From contig CAVNZM010000006.1 in NCBI GenBank assembly GCA_963693365.1, forward strand, positions 62,001 to 126,000: DNA of 64,000 nt, given 5' to 3'. The position numbers were made by a program, and so were the translations under genes. The DNA is from Amoebidium appalachense (lineage: Eukaryota; Ichthyosporea). The number at the start of each line of letters is the position of its first letter. Positions within the stretch are counted from its first letter, which is position 1. Below are positions 27,397 through 39,204 of the stretch, piece by piece. The notes beneath the pieces were generated by a model. That model was not told where the DNA came from. It was given only the letters and a program-made list of their open reading frames with translations, and ran no database searches.

Positions 27397-28130
27397 TCTG
27401 TGGCTGCGTGTCTGTGTCTGTGTCTGTATATGTTCGTATGTGGATGTGTAATGTGCCGTCGGAAAGCTTACATACAGCGGTCGGTGGGCGGGTGGGTGGG
27501 CGAGTGGGTTGCCAGGCGCATAAACTTATTGGTGGACTGACCCACCATTGTACTACTAGCATGCTGTATCTCCTCCCCTCCCAACCCCGCCCATCCCCCC
27601 ATCCACCCACACACGCACACACAGATGTACCTCCCAGACCCGCTCATTAACATCATACCATCCTTAAAGATATGAGCTTGCACCACTACCACATCATGGC
27701 ATTGGTTAGTGCTCATGATGATGGGCTGCATCTGTAGTCAGTCATGTGTGCTTGCTTGTTTGAATCCATTTACATCCCCACCCTGATGTTTGCTGTGTGC
27801 TGTGGGGGCAGGCACCCACCCAGACACGGTGTCTAACCTCTCATTCACGTGGCCACCAGCCAGCCAATCACCGTGCAGGGCTACATGTGGGCTGACTGGG
27901 TGGATCTATCTGATGTGCCTGTGCCTGGTGGTGATAATGCAACAAGACAACCATGTTGGCAAGAGAATGCAACCCCCTCCTCCCCCCCCCTCCCCCCCCC
28001 CCCCCCCCCCAACACACACACACACCCCACACATCCACCCACCCACCCTCTTAATCCCTCCCCGCCTGCCCTGCGGTTTGTCCGTGGAGGTTTCGCAAAT
28101 TTCTGCCGCCGGGGGGAGAGGGGGTGGGGT

Positions 28131-28182
<52 letters not shown>

Positions 28183-29770
28183 AGCTAGGAGGAACCCTGG
28201 ATAAACTTTAAAGTCGTCAATATTTCCGAGAATCTGCCGCAGAGCCCCGTAGCCACAAAGATTCGTTGCCACTGGCACATCTGCAAACCTAGTTGCTACG
28301 TATATCCCCATGTGACACTGTCCGGCACAGTATGGCCAATCAAGAGTGTTATATCATAGGGCGCCATCCCGGCACACACGGACACACCCTGCTGCAGGCA
28401 GTCGTGTGAGCACACTCTCACCCACACAACACACAGAACACCCCCGCCAGCCAGCCCCTGAACATGATGTCTATGGTGATTGTCAACCGGCCCCAGCCAT
28501 AGGAAAGAACCCAGGTCTGTGGAGGGGAAAGGGGAAAGGGGAGGGGGGGAGAGGGGGGTAGTTCTGGGAGGAAGGGAAACAATGAACGAACTAGAGAAGA
28601 GCAGGATTTTTTGGGGAGGTGATGGTGGAGGGGGGCTCCTCCCTCCCCCCCCCCCCCCCCCCACACACACACACATGTGCACCACCACCACCACCACCAC
28701 CACCTACCCACTTCCCCCGCCTCCACTGAAATCATTGCATGCCTCTACCGTTAACTTATTCCTTGCCGAGCTTCATTGCACTTGACCCGAGGGGCAAGGT
28801 AGGCACGCAGGGCAGGCATGCAGGCAAGGGGTGGTCGGGAGACTCTGAAGGGGGGGAAAGGGGGACCACGGCCCTCTGTGTTCAGAGGGCTATGGGGGGG
28901 ACGGCATGGTGGGGGGTCAACCATTTTTGAATGACCGGGTTGGGTGACGGCCGGGCAAATCAGCCTTCTCACCTCTGGCGTTACAACATGTAGTGATAAA
29001 CCACAGGGCCCCCCCTGGGCCATGCGCATGCCCACGTGCGCACACACACACAGTAATCCACAACCACACGCATGACGACTTCGAATTCTACGCCAACTTG
29101 AATGCGAGAAGATGTATAGTCGGGAGAGATTGGCCCAAAGCTGAGGCCTAGCAGAGGATTTTATTGTGGCATCAGTACTATGCATATCACCCAATGGGTC
29201 TTCTGATGCGCCCAGGTATTGCAGTCACGTGTGTTTTGGTACCTCGTTAGATGGCTTTGCCTTCAGGTGACTAATTATAAGTGTAACAGTATGCAATAGT
29301 GCACCTCTACAATATATACGTGATATCCACAAAAAAACAGCCATCACAGATGGCAAGGTGCCACTCTAGGCCCACACCCATGCCCATATATGGCAACCAC
29401 CCATCAGGCCTTAGCCCCCTGGCCCTGCACGGGGAACCAACTACTTGCCCTCACCATCTGTACACGGGCCAACCTTCATTCCGTATAAAGTAACACCCAT
29501 ATGGCCCCCTTAAAGTAGCCCATCATTCGTCATCACAAGCATTGCTCAATAGTCATTGGCTGAAACCCATTCCCTTCGATCCAATCAGGCTAACCACACT
29601 AACACATATACACACTAAGTGGTGTCCATCAACCACACACACACACACATGCAGTCAAACACATGGCGCACACAGGCGCCCATCTTACAACACCAGACAC
29701 AAAAGGATACAGGCACCTGGCGGCCTGCAACCATTGGCCGGCAGGGGCATTAAAAACTAACGGCTGGCTG

Positions 29771-30142
29771 CTATTGGAGGGCCTGTGCCATGTCGGGCAG
29801 CATGCGCTTAGTAGTTAGCAGCATGTGGGTGGCCCAGTTGTCCAGTCGGGTCACGGCATCGTACGACCCCACAGCCTGTGTGAATGCAAGCACATCACCG
29901 TCCTCGCAGGCACGTGCTAGCGCCTGCACGTGCACAGTGTCAGTGCCACACCCTTGCACGTGTGACCATGCACACACACCAGGCAAGTACAACCCCCCAT
30001 ATGCACACATGCACACACGTGCTAATGCACCGGTATCACAAACAACCAACAACCACATGCAGATATGGCTGTGTAATTTCCTGTGTTAAAACACAGACCC
30101 CCTGTGAGCGTGATGTTGCACGACTTGAGAGTTTGTGTGTGT

Positions 30143-30173
<31 letters not shown>

Positions 30174-31172
30174 TGTGTGTGTGTCCGTGTGTGTGCGTGT
30201 GTACGTGAGCTCATGGATGCGTGCAAATGTCCATTTCCTTTCGTTCCATTCCCCCCTCCCTCCCCCCCTTTCTTCTAACGTGGGGACGAGGGCCAATCAA
30301 AACTAAAAGCAGCAAGCACCAGTGCTCTGGTGGACAGCAGTGGGGGGCAGACTGGGCAGATGCACGTGCATGGGGTCACGTGGTGGGCACGTGTTTGGCT
30401 ATGACGTAGTGGTTATTGTTATACTGTAGGGGGGATGGTTGGGGGGCTGGATGTGTGCATGATTACTTAAGCGTGCGTGCGTGTGCATAAGCCCCTTGGT
30501 TCGTGCGTGCATGCATGTTTTGCATGCACAGGGGAGGTGTGCATGCATATACATGTGCTGGGGCGGAGTTAGAGAGTGCCAGAGATCAGGGGCATTTGAC
30601 ACACCTCCAGAAAGAGACACTCCCTGCTGTCCTGCCACATGGGGCACTGCACGAGGTATCGGTCTAGGGCCTGCCGTAGAGCCACTAGGTCCTGGGGGGT
30701 AAATCATGCAGTTAGTGTGGTGTGGTGGGGCTCATATCAACCGTGTGTTTTGGGTTTGTTCGCGTTGTGTCTGTGTGTCGTCATGTGTGGTGGTGGCACC
30801 AACACCGCTGTTGCCGGAAAGGGCGTGTGCGCTGGGGGTGGGGTGGGGGGGGGGGGGGGGAGAGGGGAGGATGACAAATGATTGGTGAGGGGGGGCTGAG
30901 GGTATCAGTGCTCGTAGTTTTAGGCAATGCTTAGTAACCCAGCACCACAAGACATGCACACAGACGAAGGAGCATAGCACAGAAAAGGTGTTGGGGAGGC
31001 AAAACTTGGCTTTAATTGCAGCCGCAGGTGTCGGTATCTTGGAAGTGTTGTAACAGTGTGTGTGCGGAAGCTGCAGAATAAACAAAGAGTATGCATAATA
31101 AGCAGCAGAAGGGGAGGGGGAGGGGGAGGAGGGGGCGAGGGAGGGAGGGAGGGGGGGGGGGGGGGGGAGGAT

Positions 31173-31210
<38 letters not shown>

Positions 31211-33183
31211 TACAGCTATGCAGAGGCGGCACATGCCTGCCCTCAGCAGATGGTCTCTGGCCCCCCACTTGAGCAGAGGGTCATCCACTGCCTCAAAGCC
31301 GATCTGGGAGGGGGGTTAGTAGCGGGTGGTAGGGGTGTTGGGTGGGGTGTGTGGGTCATGGGCTGTGTGTTTGGTGTAGTGTGTGTGTAAGCAACGTGGA
31401 GGGATGGGATGTGGCATGGGGTGGGTTTTGGGTAGGGTGTGTGTATGGTGCAGGGTGTTGTGTTATGTTTTGTAGATGCATGGTGTGCATGTGGTCTGTG
31501 TGTCATGTTGCGCGAGCGCATGTTTTGTTTGCGGCCGTGTGTGCTGGGGGCAAGGGGTGTATGTGTTGTGTCTTTGGATGTGTGCGTAGGTGTTGTCTGT
31601 GTTGTGCCTGTGATTAAAACATGTGCCCGTGGGTGCACGCACGCATGTTGGATACGTGGGTGTGTGTGCACATGAGTTGGGCGTCTGCATGTGGATGCAT
31701 GTGATGACATGCGAGTGTGTGTGCATGCACGTGTATTGGATGAGTCTGGTGGGCACGCTGCCTGTGTGCATCCATGCTTGTTGGAAATTTACGCACGTGT
31801 TTCTTCTGACACGTGTGTGTCTCCTGCAACACAGATGCATGCTCTGCTCGGATGTTGGCACACATATGCTCGGTTGTCTATGCGAGAGCTATGTGTGTGT
31901 GTGTGTGTGTGTGCAGGTGTGTGCAGCTGTGTGCAGGTTCCTGTGTGGACATGTGTGTGTGCTCGCATGCACATGTGCGAGTGGATGTGTGTGCATCATG
32001 CACGTGTGTGTGTGCATCATGCACGTGTGTGTGTGTGTGTGTGTGCATCATGCACGTGTGTATGTGTGTGCATCATGCACGTGTGTGTGTGTGTGTGTGT
32101 GTGCATCATGCACGTGTGTGTGTGTGTGTGTGTGCATCATGCACGTGTGTGTGTGTGTGTGTGTGTGTGCATCATGCACGTGTGTGTGTGTGCATCATGC
32201 ACGTGTGTGTGTGTGCATCATGCACGTGTGTGTGTGTGCATCATGCACATGGTGTAACAGGGGGGCATCAGCACACACCTTCTCAAAGACATCGGCGGCA
32301 TACTCATAGTCCCCAATCTGCGCTGCAAACAGACCAACCTTGCTGTAGCCCTTGTGTGCCGCACTGCTCACAAACGTCATTACATTTGCCGGGTTTCTAA
32401 CACTCCCAGCCCCCCCCCCCCCCCTTCCATTTCCTGTGGCCCCGAGAACACATCCAACACTCACCAATTACTAATCTGGCGAGCATCCTGATCCAAGTGT
32501 CACCAGCTTTCCTTTGGTGTCCCCCTCCCCTCCCCCTTACCCCCCCCCCCCCCCCCCCCCCCCCCACACACACACCCCTCCGTTCGGGAATACACACTTC
32601 TCGACCCACCAAAGCAACCACACACACCATTCCCCACCCACCAAAATCTGCGCTCACACACGCCCTTCACCACTCACCAAGATACGCCCACACCACCCTA
32701 ACCCTACCTTTGCTTTGCACACACACACAGGCCATTTATAGCTCATAACCCTGGAAGCGCCACCCCCCCCCCCCCCCCCTTCCCGTAGGGAACAACCACA
32801 GAGACACACACACAGACACGCCCCCCCCCCCCCCCTCTCCCCCCCCACCCACACACCACAAAAAGGCAAAAATACACAACCCCCCCCTCCCAATCCCCAC
32901 CCACCCCCCTACCTCCTTGAGTTCTCCCCCTCGAACCACTGTGCTGCCTGCTCATATGCCGCACAGGCCTTTGCGTAGTCTGCCAGCTCATGTTCATACA
33001 GCTCACCTATGGCCATTTGTTGCTGCGAGGGTGGTGTCAGCGTGTGTGGGTGGGGGGGGGGGGGGGGGGGGGGGAATGGTGCAATGGGTGCACTGTGTTG
33101 GTGGCAGTGGATTTCAGGGGTGAGGTATGTGTTTTGTCTGTCTGTCTCTCTCTCAAGCGTGCACGTGTGTGTGTGCGTGTGTT

Positions 33184-33215
<32 letters not shown>

Positions 33216-33217
33216 CA

Positions 33218-33261
<44 letters not shown>

Positions 33262-33285
33262 CATGGGCACACGTTTGTGGGTGTG

Positions 33286-33332
<47 letters not shown>

Positions 33333-33497
33333 CGCGCACGCCCGTGTATGTGGGCTGGCATCTGGGTGTGGGGTGTGTGTTTTGTATGTGCTTGTGGCTT
33401 GTGTTCTATGTGGTTTTGTGGGTTTTGCATGTGGCCGTAATGTCTTGTATGTGATTGGTGTGTGTGTTTGCTGGTGGGTATGATGTGTGCGCCTTGC

Positions 33498-33533
<36 letters not shown>

Positions 33534-34555
33534 GTGTGTGTGTATGTGTGTGTGTATGTGAATCAAACATAGGCCCGGTGCCTTCATTCGTTTTGCACAT
33601 GAATGCTATGCGCTTAGGGTTTTTTGAAGTGTGCTGTTCCTGTGTGCACAGTGCATGTGTGTCACCGACAAACATGAACCAACGTCTGCATGCCCCTAGA
33701 CACTACACGAAAGAAGAAAGAATATGCCGGGGGGAAGGGGGGGGAGGGGGGTTTTGAATGCGTCAAAAAGTACGAAGTACACAAGAACAAACGGATAACA
33801 CGATGCAGAATGCAAGCCATACATAAAGAGTATGCATAATAAGCAGAGCCCATCCTCAGGGGGGGCCCACGTCATCCACAGTACCCGAGTTTCGACCTAT
33901 TCCCCTCCTTAACGAAACCCAACTCAGATACTGTTTCACTTGAACATGAGTAGGTCACCCGTCTTGATCAGAGACGAGCAGGGTTGCTTATGCAGGCAAG
34001 GGCAGTGGGAAAGGCCGGGGGTTAAAGTTGCAGCAGTAAGCAGAAGCAAGAAAAATATAGATAGGAACTCAGGAGACGGGGCTTCTAGGAAGCTCCCCCG
34101 TCGATACCTAAGTCGATACTTCCCTGGCTAACATACTACACCAGCTGAAAAGAATTAAGTCCCGAAGGCCGCAGAATTCGCAATCAGAGGGGAAAAATAT
34201 GAGATTTGACCCACGCCGCAGGGTAGTAACACGCTTACTAGGGCGGAACTTTATCGTCTTCGAACGGAAAGCTATGCCCCCGGATGTCAGCCGGAAATAT
34301 GGTATCACTTATTGCTTTGGGCTTGAAAAAAGCCAAACCGATAGTCCGAGTTATGTTACGCCGGCGGGTAACATGCCGCATGGGTTCCAAGGGAGCTGTC
34401 GCCAACAGAGCGGTGTGTGCATGCGTGCGCGTAACGCAATGTGTGAAGTGTGTCTATAGCTATGAAAGGGGGGTATGCAGAAGTGGACAGATGAAGTGTG
34501 TGGAGAGAAAAACAGTAAGAAGAAAAGTAGACACCGGTATGTGCAACCCCGCACA

Positions 34556-34594
<39 letters not shown>

Positions 34595-34655
34595 AATAAG
34601 CGAAGATTACAGGTAATCAACCAGAACAACAAATGACAAGCAAAACAACAGGCGC

Positions 34656-34694
<39 letters not shown>

Positions 34695-37258
34695 TGGTGG
34701 ACAGATCAGAGACGAGACCTCCATTTCAAAACTTACCAGGCAACCCAAAAACCTAGCCGGCTGAGAAAGAAGAACGGCGGGGGAATTGTTTGGGAAAAGG
34801 AGCGGGGGGAGAGAGAGGGGGGGGGGGGGGGGGGGGGGGGGGGGAGGGGAAGGGGGGGAGAGAGGGGGAGAGAGGGGGAGAGGGAGAGAGAGAGAGAGGG
34901 AGGGAGAGAACGAGAGAGAACGAAAGAGATAGAGAGAGGGAGACAGAGAGAGAGAGAGGGAGGGAGAGAGAGGGAGAGGGAGAGAGAGAGGGAGAGAGAG
35001 AGGGAGGGGGGGGGGGGGGGGAGGTGTAGGGGCTGGTAGGGGGGGGAGGGGGGGGGGGGAACCGGGATAGAGTGGGGGACTAGGGAGTGTTGATCTTTTT
35101 AGTGATGATGGAGAGTATGTGAGAGGAGTGAACGCCACGGTATATGTGCGGGTGTGTGGCGAGAAAGCTGTGCATTTTGTGGTGCAAGAGTCTAGACGAG
35201 TAGCCTTTGTTAAGCAATGTTTTAGCAAGTCGTGCAGTGCATGTGGTGAATGCAGCAAGTGTGGAGCATTTGCGCTGGTAGCTATGCATTTGACTTGTCA
35301 TGATGCCGTATTTTGCAGTGCGGGAGATGAATGAGTCGTGATGTGGGAAACGAACGATGTCTAGTGTATTGAACGTGGGTGTGTCGAGCTTGTTGTAGAT
35401 GGTTGTGTGAATGCCGTGATTAGTGCAGGTGATATGCAAGTCGAGGTAGGGGACAGAGGGGGAGGAACCGGCAGGGTTGAGTTGAAGGCTGGTCTTGGGG
35501 TATAGACCGAAATCACAATCTTCTAAATAGAGGTGGGAGAGAATGCGAGGATTATGAAGGGAGATCAAATCATCTATGTAGCGGCGAGTAAACTGAAAAT
35601 CTACCAAGACATCAATGCGTTCGTGTGCAATAAGCTTGCGAACAAAATCCAACTCATAAGTAAAGAGATAGAAATTAGCCAAGAAAACAGCACAGTTTGT
35701 ACCCATGGGGATACCAATGTCCTGTTTGTAGAGGGTATCGCCAAACACAACATATATGTTATCTACGAGGAAACATAGAAAATCCACAAGCTGTGCCTTA
35801 GAGAGATGCAGAGAGTGTTCTTTAGGCTCAAAGGAATCATCCTGGGAATCATCATCTACACGATCCACCCAGGACAACGTGGAGCCGGTTTTCTTAATTA
35901 ACATGTGTGGTTTGCGAGCGTCCATGCATTTTTTGACAAATATTGCGTCAATCAGTGTAGTGAGGCGAGCTTTCAAATCATGCAAGTCAATCTTGGTGTA
36001 GAGTGTGGAAAAATCAAACACAGACACGGGCGTATTTTCGTGTTGGCGTGTGGTACGGTTAAGGGCGTTGATTGTGTGTGTGAGTGCGGTGCTATCCGTG
36101 AGAATCCAAGAGCTAGTGTTGTGTGGCAGGTGGGGTTTGACAACATCACACCACATACGTTCGACATCAGGGGAGACGAACTTAAACACACTAGTGAGAA
36201 GGCGGGAGAGAGGTTCAAGTGATGTGGCAGAGGAGTTGGCAATGAAACGGAAGGTGGGTGGTGTTTTGTGCATTTTAACTATGGCCTGAAATGTGGGCAA
36301 GCGTGCAGTGCGACGTCCTGGTGTGCCTTTTATGTCATGTGTTTTGAGAAATGCAAGGTGTTGTGCAACAATGTCTTTTGGTGCAGTGTTGCAGACGGTG
36401 TATGTTGCGGCAGGTGCATGCAGTTCGGCTGTAATGCTGCTAACGTAGTGTTTTTTGCAGACGATCACGAACGTGTTGCTAGCTTTATCCATTGTGGTGA
36501 CTACGAAACGTTTTTGGAAGCGACGCAGTAGAAGCACAGAAGCTTGTGGTACGGTGTGTGTGTTGGGTGCGTGTTGTGCATATGGCAGGAAGGGGCGACA
36601 CTTAGTAAAGACGGCGGCTGCCCACGGATCCAAAGAGGGATAAGCTGCCATACCAAGATCGTACATCTTGTTACAGAAACTTTGCAACGCCTGTGTCAAT
36701 AAATTGCTACAGGTGGTGTCCTCCGTCTGCTCGACCTGCATTCGGAACTTGGTTCCAAAATGCATGAGTGATGCAAAGTCTGCGGGCAGGCCGGGAATGT
36801 CTAAGCGCGATGTAAGCACGTGTCCGTGTTGTGGGTGTACGTATGGCGCATAGTGCGGGTCGTTGCAAGGGCAGGGTTGTGCATGGATGTTTGCAATGGT
36901 GTCCTGCGGGAGTCGTGCGGTGTGTTTGCAGTTGATAGTGGTGTAGCCCAGGGTAGACACATATTTCCACACAGCAGAGATACGGAATTTACGCATTTCA
37001 AGCGGCAGGAGAGCATGTATTTCTTTGTCTTTGATGATGCGTTGCAAAGGGATTCTATCGAGCCCGGAGTTATGAAACACAGACACCAACATCACATGGG
37101 GGGGGGGGGGGGGGGGGGGGGCAAGTACCTTTGCAGCGAGGGCAAACCTGCCCTCCTCCACAAAACATTCCACGGCCTTCTTCAGTGACTCCACACATCC
37201 TGAAAAAATCACTTAGCCTTAGCACTTGACAGCACCGTCCATTCCCCCCTCCCCAGCA

Positions 37259-37302
<44 letters not shown>

Positions 37303-37801
37303 ACGCGCACCACCGCACACACACACAGACCGGACCAACACATGCACTCCCCACCCCCTCCCCCCACCCACCCACCCACCCACCCAACCCACACACGCAC
37401 TCCCCTAACCCTTCCCCCCCAAAACACACACACCCACACACCCATCCGACCCACACACACACCCACACACACACCCACACACACACATCCACTCCCCCCC
37501 TCCCCCAGCACCATGCATGCGCACTCACTACACGTACCGTCCGGCCAGACCTTTCTGTAGCACGTGGCAGCATTGATGTGCTGCGTGGCTGCCTCGTGTC
37601 TGTTGTCCCGCCCAGCTAGTGCTGCCACCCGCTCAAAGCAGTCCCCTGCCTCCCGCCCTGTGGCCCCACGAGGTCAAAAAAGGCCCTTGCGCCCTCTTAG
37701 ATTATCAAGGTGCTAACTTGCAGTCTCTCCCCCCACCCCCCCCCCCTTTCACGCTCCACACAGCACTGATGTGGGCCAACACCTATCAGTCCAACTCTCG
37801 C

Positions 37802-37843
<42 letters not shown>

Positions 37844-38238
37844 ACCCACCCACCCCGTCCCTCCACTGCCCCACTAACCCCACCACGCAGAGCAACCACC
37901 CTATCCCCCCCTCCCCCCCCCCCCACCCCTCCCCCACCACCACCACCCACCCTACCCCCCACCCCACACCATCCCCTCCCCCCGCCCCCGCCACCCCAAC
38001 CCCACGTACATCTCTTAGCCATCTTGTACGTATTTGCCGCCTTGACGTAGAGGTCCACCGCCTCATCGACCTTAGTGCCCCCACCAAGCAGCAGCCACAG
38101 GCCTGGGCACCCCAACAGTTTCCTCTGTGCCTCACTCTCATACTCCCCCGCCCTCTCTTCCAAGGGCCCAACAGACCCGGCCCTTAGTGGCCGCCGCTCA
38201 TAGCCGCCACCCCCACACCACCCAAAGCAGTCACACAT
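29771..38238 (-). CDS. NAPA: alpha-SNAP (soluble NSF attachment protein)
   Basis: Adaptor that binds assembled SNARE complexes and recruits and stimulates the NSF ATPase for their disassembly on membranes. Exons: 38010-38238, 37538-37657, 37129-37199, 32913-33022, 32279-32363, 31214-31303, 30605-30691, 29771-29923. Sum 945 bp, 314 aa, all phases consistent; family members are about 295 aa. The TPR-like helical core is clear: [69 protein letters not shown] and DSRECLFLE. The conserved C-terminus [19 protein letters not shown] is the NSF-stimulating region. The first 30 residues ([12 protein letters not shown] onwards) do not match the family, so the start could be a downstream codon or an unseen upstream exon; only that end is doubtful. 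Intron 3 is 4.1 kb because it contains a reverse-transcriptase frame on the same strand. Confidence 0.95.
30144..30190. repeat. (GA)n-(GT)n in alpha-SNAP intron 7
   Basis: GAGAGA from 30144 to 30171, then GT units. Confidence 0.93.
31066..31105 (+). repeat. fragment of the dispersed ~140-bp repeat
   Basis: Contains AAAGAGTATGCATAATAAGC, identical to part of copy B, in alpha-SNAP intron 6. Confidence 0.6.
31987..32250. repeat. CATCATGCACGTG(TG)n minisatellite, alpha-SNAP intron 5
   Basis: About nine units of GCATCATGCACGTGTGTG with variable TG length. The array lies about 30 bp inside the donor of exon 5 (32279 on the gene strand). Confidence 0.93.
33165..33325. repeat. (TG)n-rich block in alpha-SNAP intron 3
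   Basis: Interrupted TG repeats ending in CGCGCGCGCG. Confidence 0.95.
33756..33896 (+). repeat. dispersed ~140-bp repeat, copy B
   Basis: Near-identical in reverse orientation to 63500-63632. Begins GAATGCGTCAAAAAGTACGA after a G run, contains GATGCAGAATGCAAGCCATA, and ends CAGTACCCGAGTTTCGAC. Lies in alpha-SNAP intron 3. Confidence 0.93.
34656..34690. repeat. poly-A run (about 35 A)
   Basis: Could be the tail of a plus-strand retrocopy ending here, or a simple homopolymer. The 700 bp upstream shows no recognisable gene. Confidence 0.8.
34812..35062. repeat. G- and GAGAGGGA-rich tract
   Basis: Purine-only stretch of G runs and GAGAGGGA units directly downstream of the reverse-transcriptase stop on its strand. 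Confidence 0.95.
35080..37092 (-). CDS. Penelope-like retroelement reverse transcriptase, inside alpha-SNAP intron 3
   Basis: An uninterrupted 670-codon frame from the first ATG after the poly-C tract to TAG. RT motifs in order: [66 protein letters not shown] (from about residue 460) and the catalytic RRYIDD (YIDD at 505-508), then VPYLDLHI. A Cys/His cluster [19 protein letters not shown] sits upstream (C74, C76). From memory, this Cys/His cluster plus YIDD pattern occurs in RTs of permuted Penelope-like elements from algae, protists and invertebrates, which normally carry a GIY-YIG nuclease at the N-terminus. I see no GIY-YIG here, so the copy may be 5'-truncated at the poly-C run. The frame also stays open upstream through alpha-SNAP exon 3; I regard that as chance. 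A GA-rich and G-rich tract follows the stop. Confidence 0.85.
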   Translation of the reverse strand: MLVSVFHNSGLDRIPLQRIIKDKEIHALLPLEMRKFRISAVWKYVSTLGYTTINCKHTARLPQDTIANIHAQPCPCNDPHYAPYVHPQHGHVLTSRLDIPGLPADFASLMHFGTKFRMQVEQTEDTTCSNLLTQALQSFCNKMYDLGMAAYPSLDPWAAAVFTKCRPFLPYAQHAPNTHTVPQASVLLLRRFQKRFVVTTMDKASNTFVIVCKKHYVSSITAELHAPAATYTVCNTAPKDIVAQHLAFLKTHDIKGTPGRRTARLPTFQAIVKMHKTPPTFRFIANSSATSLEPLSRLLTSVFKFVSPDVERMWCDVVKPHLPHNTSSWILTDSTALTHTINALNRTTRQHENTPVSVFDFSTLYTKIDLHDLKARLTTLIDAIFVKKCMDARKPHMLIKKTGSTLSWVDRVDDDSQDDSFEPKEHSLHLSKAQLVDFLCFLVDNIYVVFGDTLYKQDIGIPMGTNCAVFLANFYLFTYELDFVRKLIAHERIDVLVDFQFTRRYIDDLISLHNPRILSHLYLEDCDFGLYPKTSLQLNPAGSSPSVPYLDLHITCTNHGIHTTIYNKLDTPTFNTLDIVRFPHHDSFISRTAKYGIMTSQMHSYQRKCSTLAAFTTCTARLAKTLLNKGYSSRLLHHKMHSFLATHPHIYRGVHSSHILSIITKKINTP
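37801..37996. repeat. poly-C block next to alpha-SNAP exon 1 donor
   Basis: Includes a C42-class run. On the gene strand this is poly-G starting about 15 bases after the donor. Confidence 0.93.
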
Positions 38239-38291
38239 CCTGCCTGCGCCCTGGTCAGCATGAGGGGAGATTAGTACTGCTGCGGGTGGGT

Positions 38292-38335
<44 letters not shown>

Positions 38336-38344
38336 CGTGCGTGC

Positions 38345-38398
<54 letters not shown>

Positions 38399-38577
38399 AT
38401 GCGTGTGTGACCGCATAGGGCCAAGATCTAGTGTACTTGAGTCTGACAGCAAGCTCTGTACTAAATCCCACATATGCTAACGGGCAGGCACACAGGCACA
38501 CAAACACCAGGCCAGGCATGTGCACAACAGGTAGGTGTCAGGCACGCAAGCTCACAAGCACACGTGTGGTCACAGGT

Positions 38578-38720
38578 GCGCACAGACACACAGTCAGCCA
38601 GTGGCACGTGTGCCCAGACACACAGTCAGCCAGTGGCACGTGTGCCCAGACACACAGTCAGCCAGTGGCACGTGTGCCCAGACACACAGTCAGCCAGTGG
38701 CACGTGTGCCCAGACACACT
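38578..38720. repeat. 32-bp minisatellite, four copies
   Basis: Unit contains CAGTCAGCCAGTGGCACGTG followed by TGCCCAGACACA. Copies are almost identical. Confidence 0.95.
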
Positions 38721-38819
38721 CTATTTCTGCGTACGCACCCACTTCACGTACATATGCTTTTTGACAGGGCCATCAACACAAAACGGCGGGATAAGTTCGT
38801 GAGAAATATAAATGCTCAT

Positions 38820-38871
<52 letters not shown>

Positions 38872-39011
38872 CACACACACACACACACAAACCCACACAC
38901 GCACATGCACACACGCACACACACACACATACGCACACGCACACACACGCACGCACGCACACACGCACACGCACGCACGCACATACAAACACACACACAC
39001 ACGCAAACACA

Positions 39012-39045
<34 letters not shown>

Positions 39046-39084
39046 GGCACACGCACACACGCACATGCACGCACGCACGCACAC

Positions 39085-39117
<33 letters not shown>

Positions 39118-39154
39118 TCACACGCATACACACCACGGACGCAAACACACACAT

Positions 39155-39204
<50 letters not shown>

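Larger units (their letters stand above)
19118..29770. other. 10.6-kb region without a recognised gene
   Basis: G/C homopolymers dominate 19740-20980 and 26000-28700. The part at 21000-22900 has ordinary base composition, but I see no exon chain. It contains the inverted repeat pair and 719-bp duplication listed separately. Short open frames at 23629-24047 (two overlapping frames) lack recognisable domains. Confidence 0.5.

Noticed and set aside
35080-37212. A genuine alpha-SNAP/reverse-transcriptase fusion protein
   Set aside because: Exon 3 has a good donor at 37128 and the next alpha-SNAP exon continues in phase at 33022, so the join is better explained as chance read-through.
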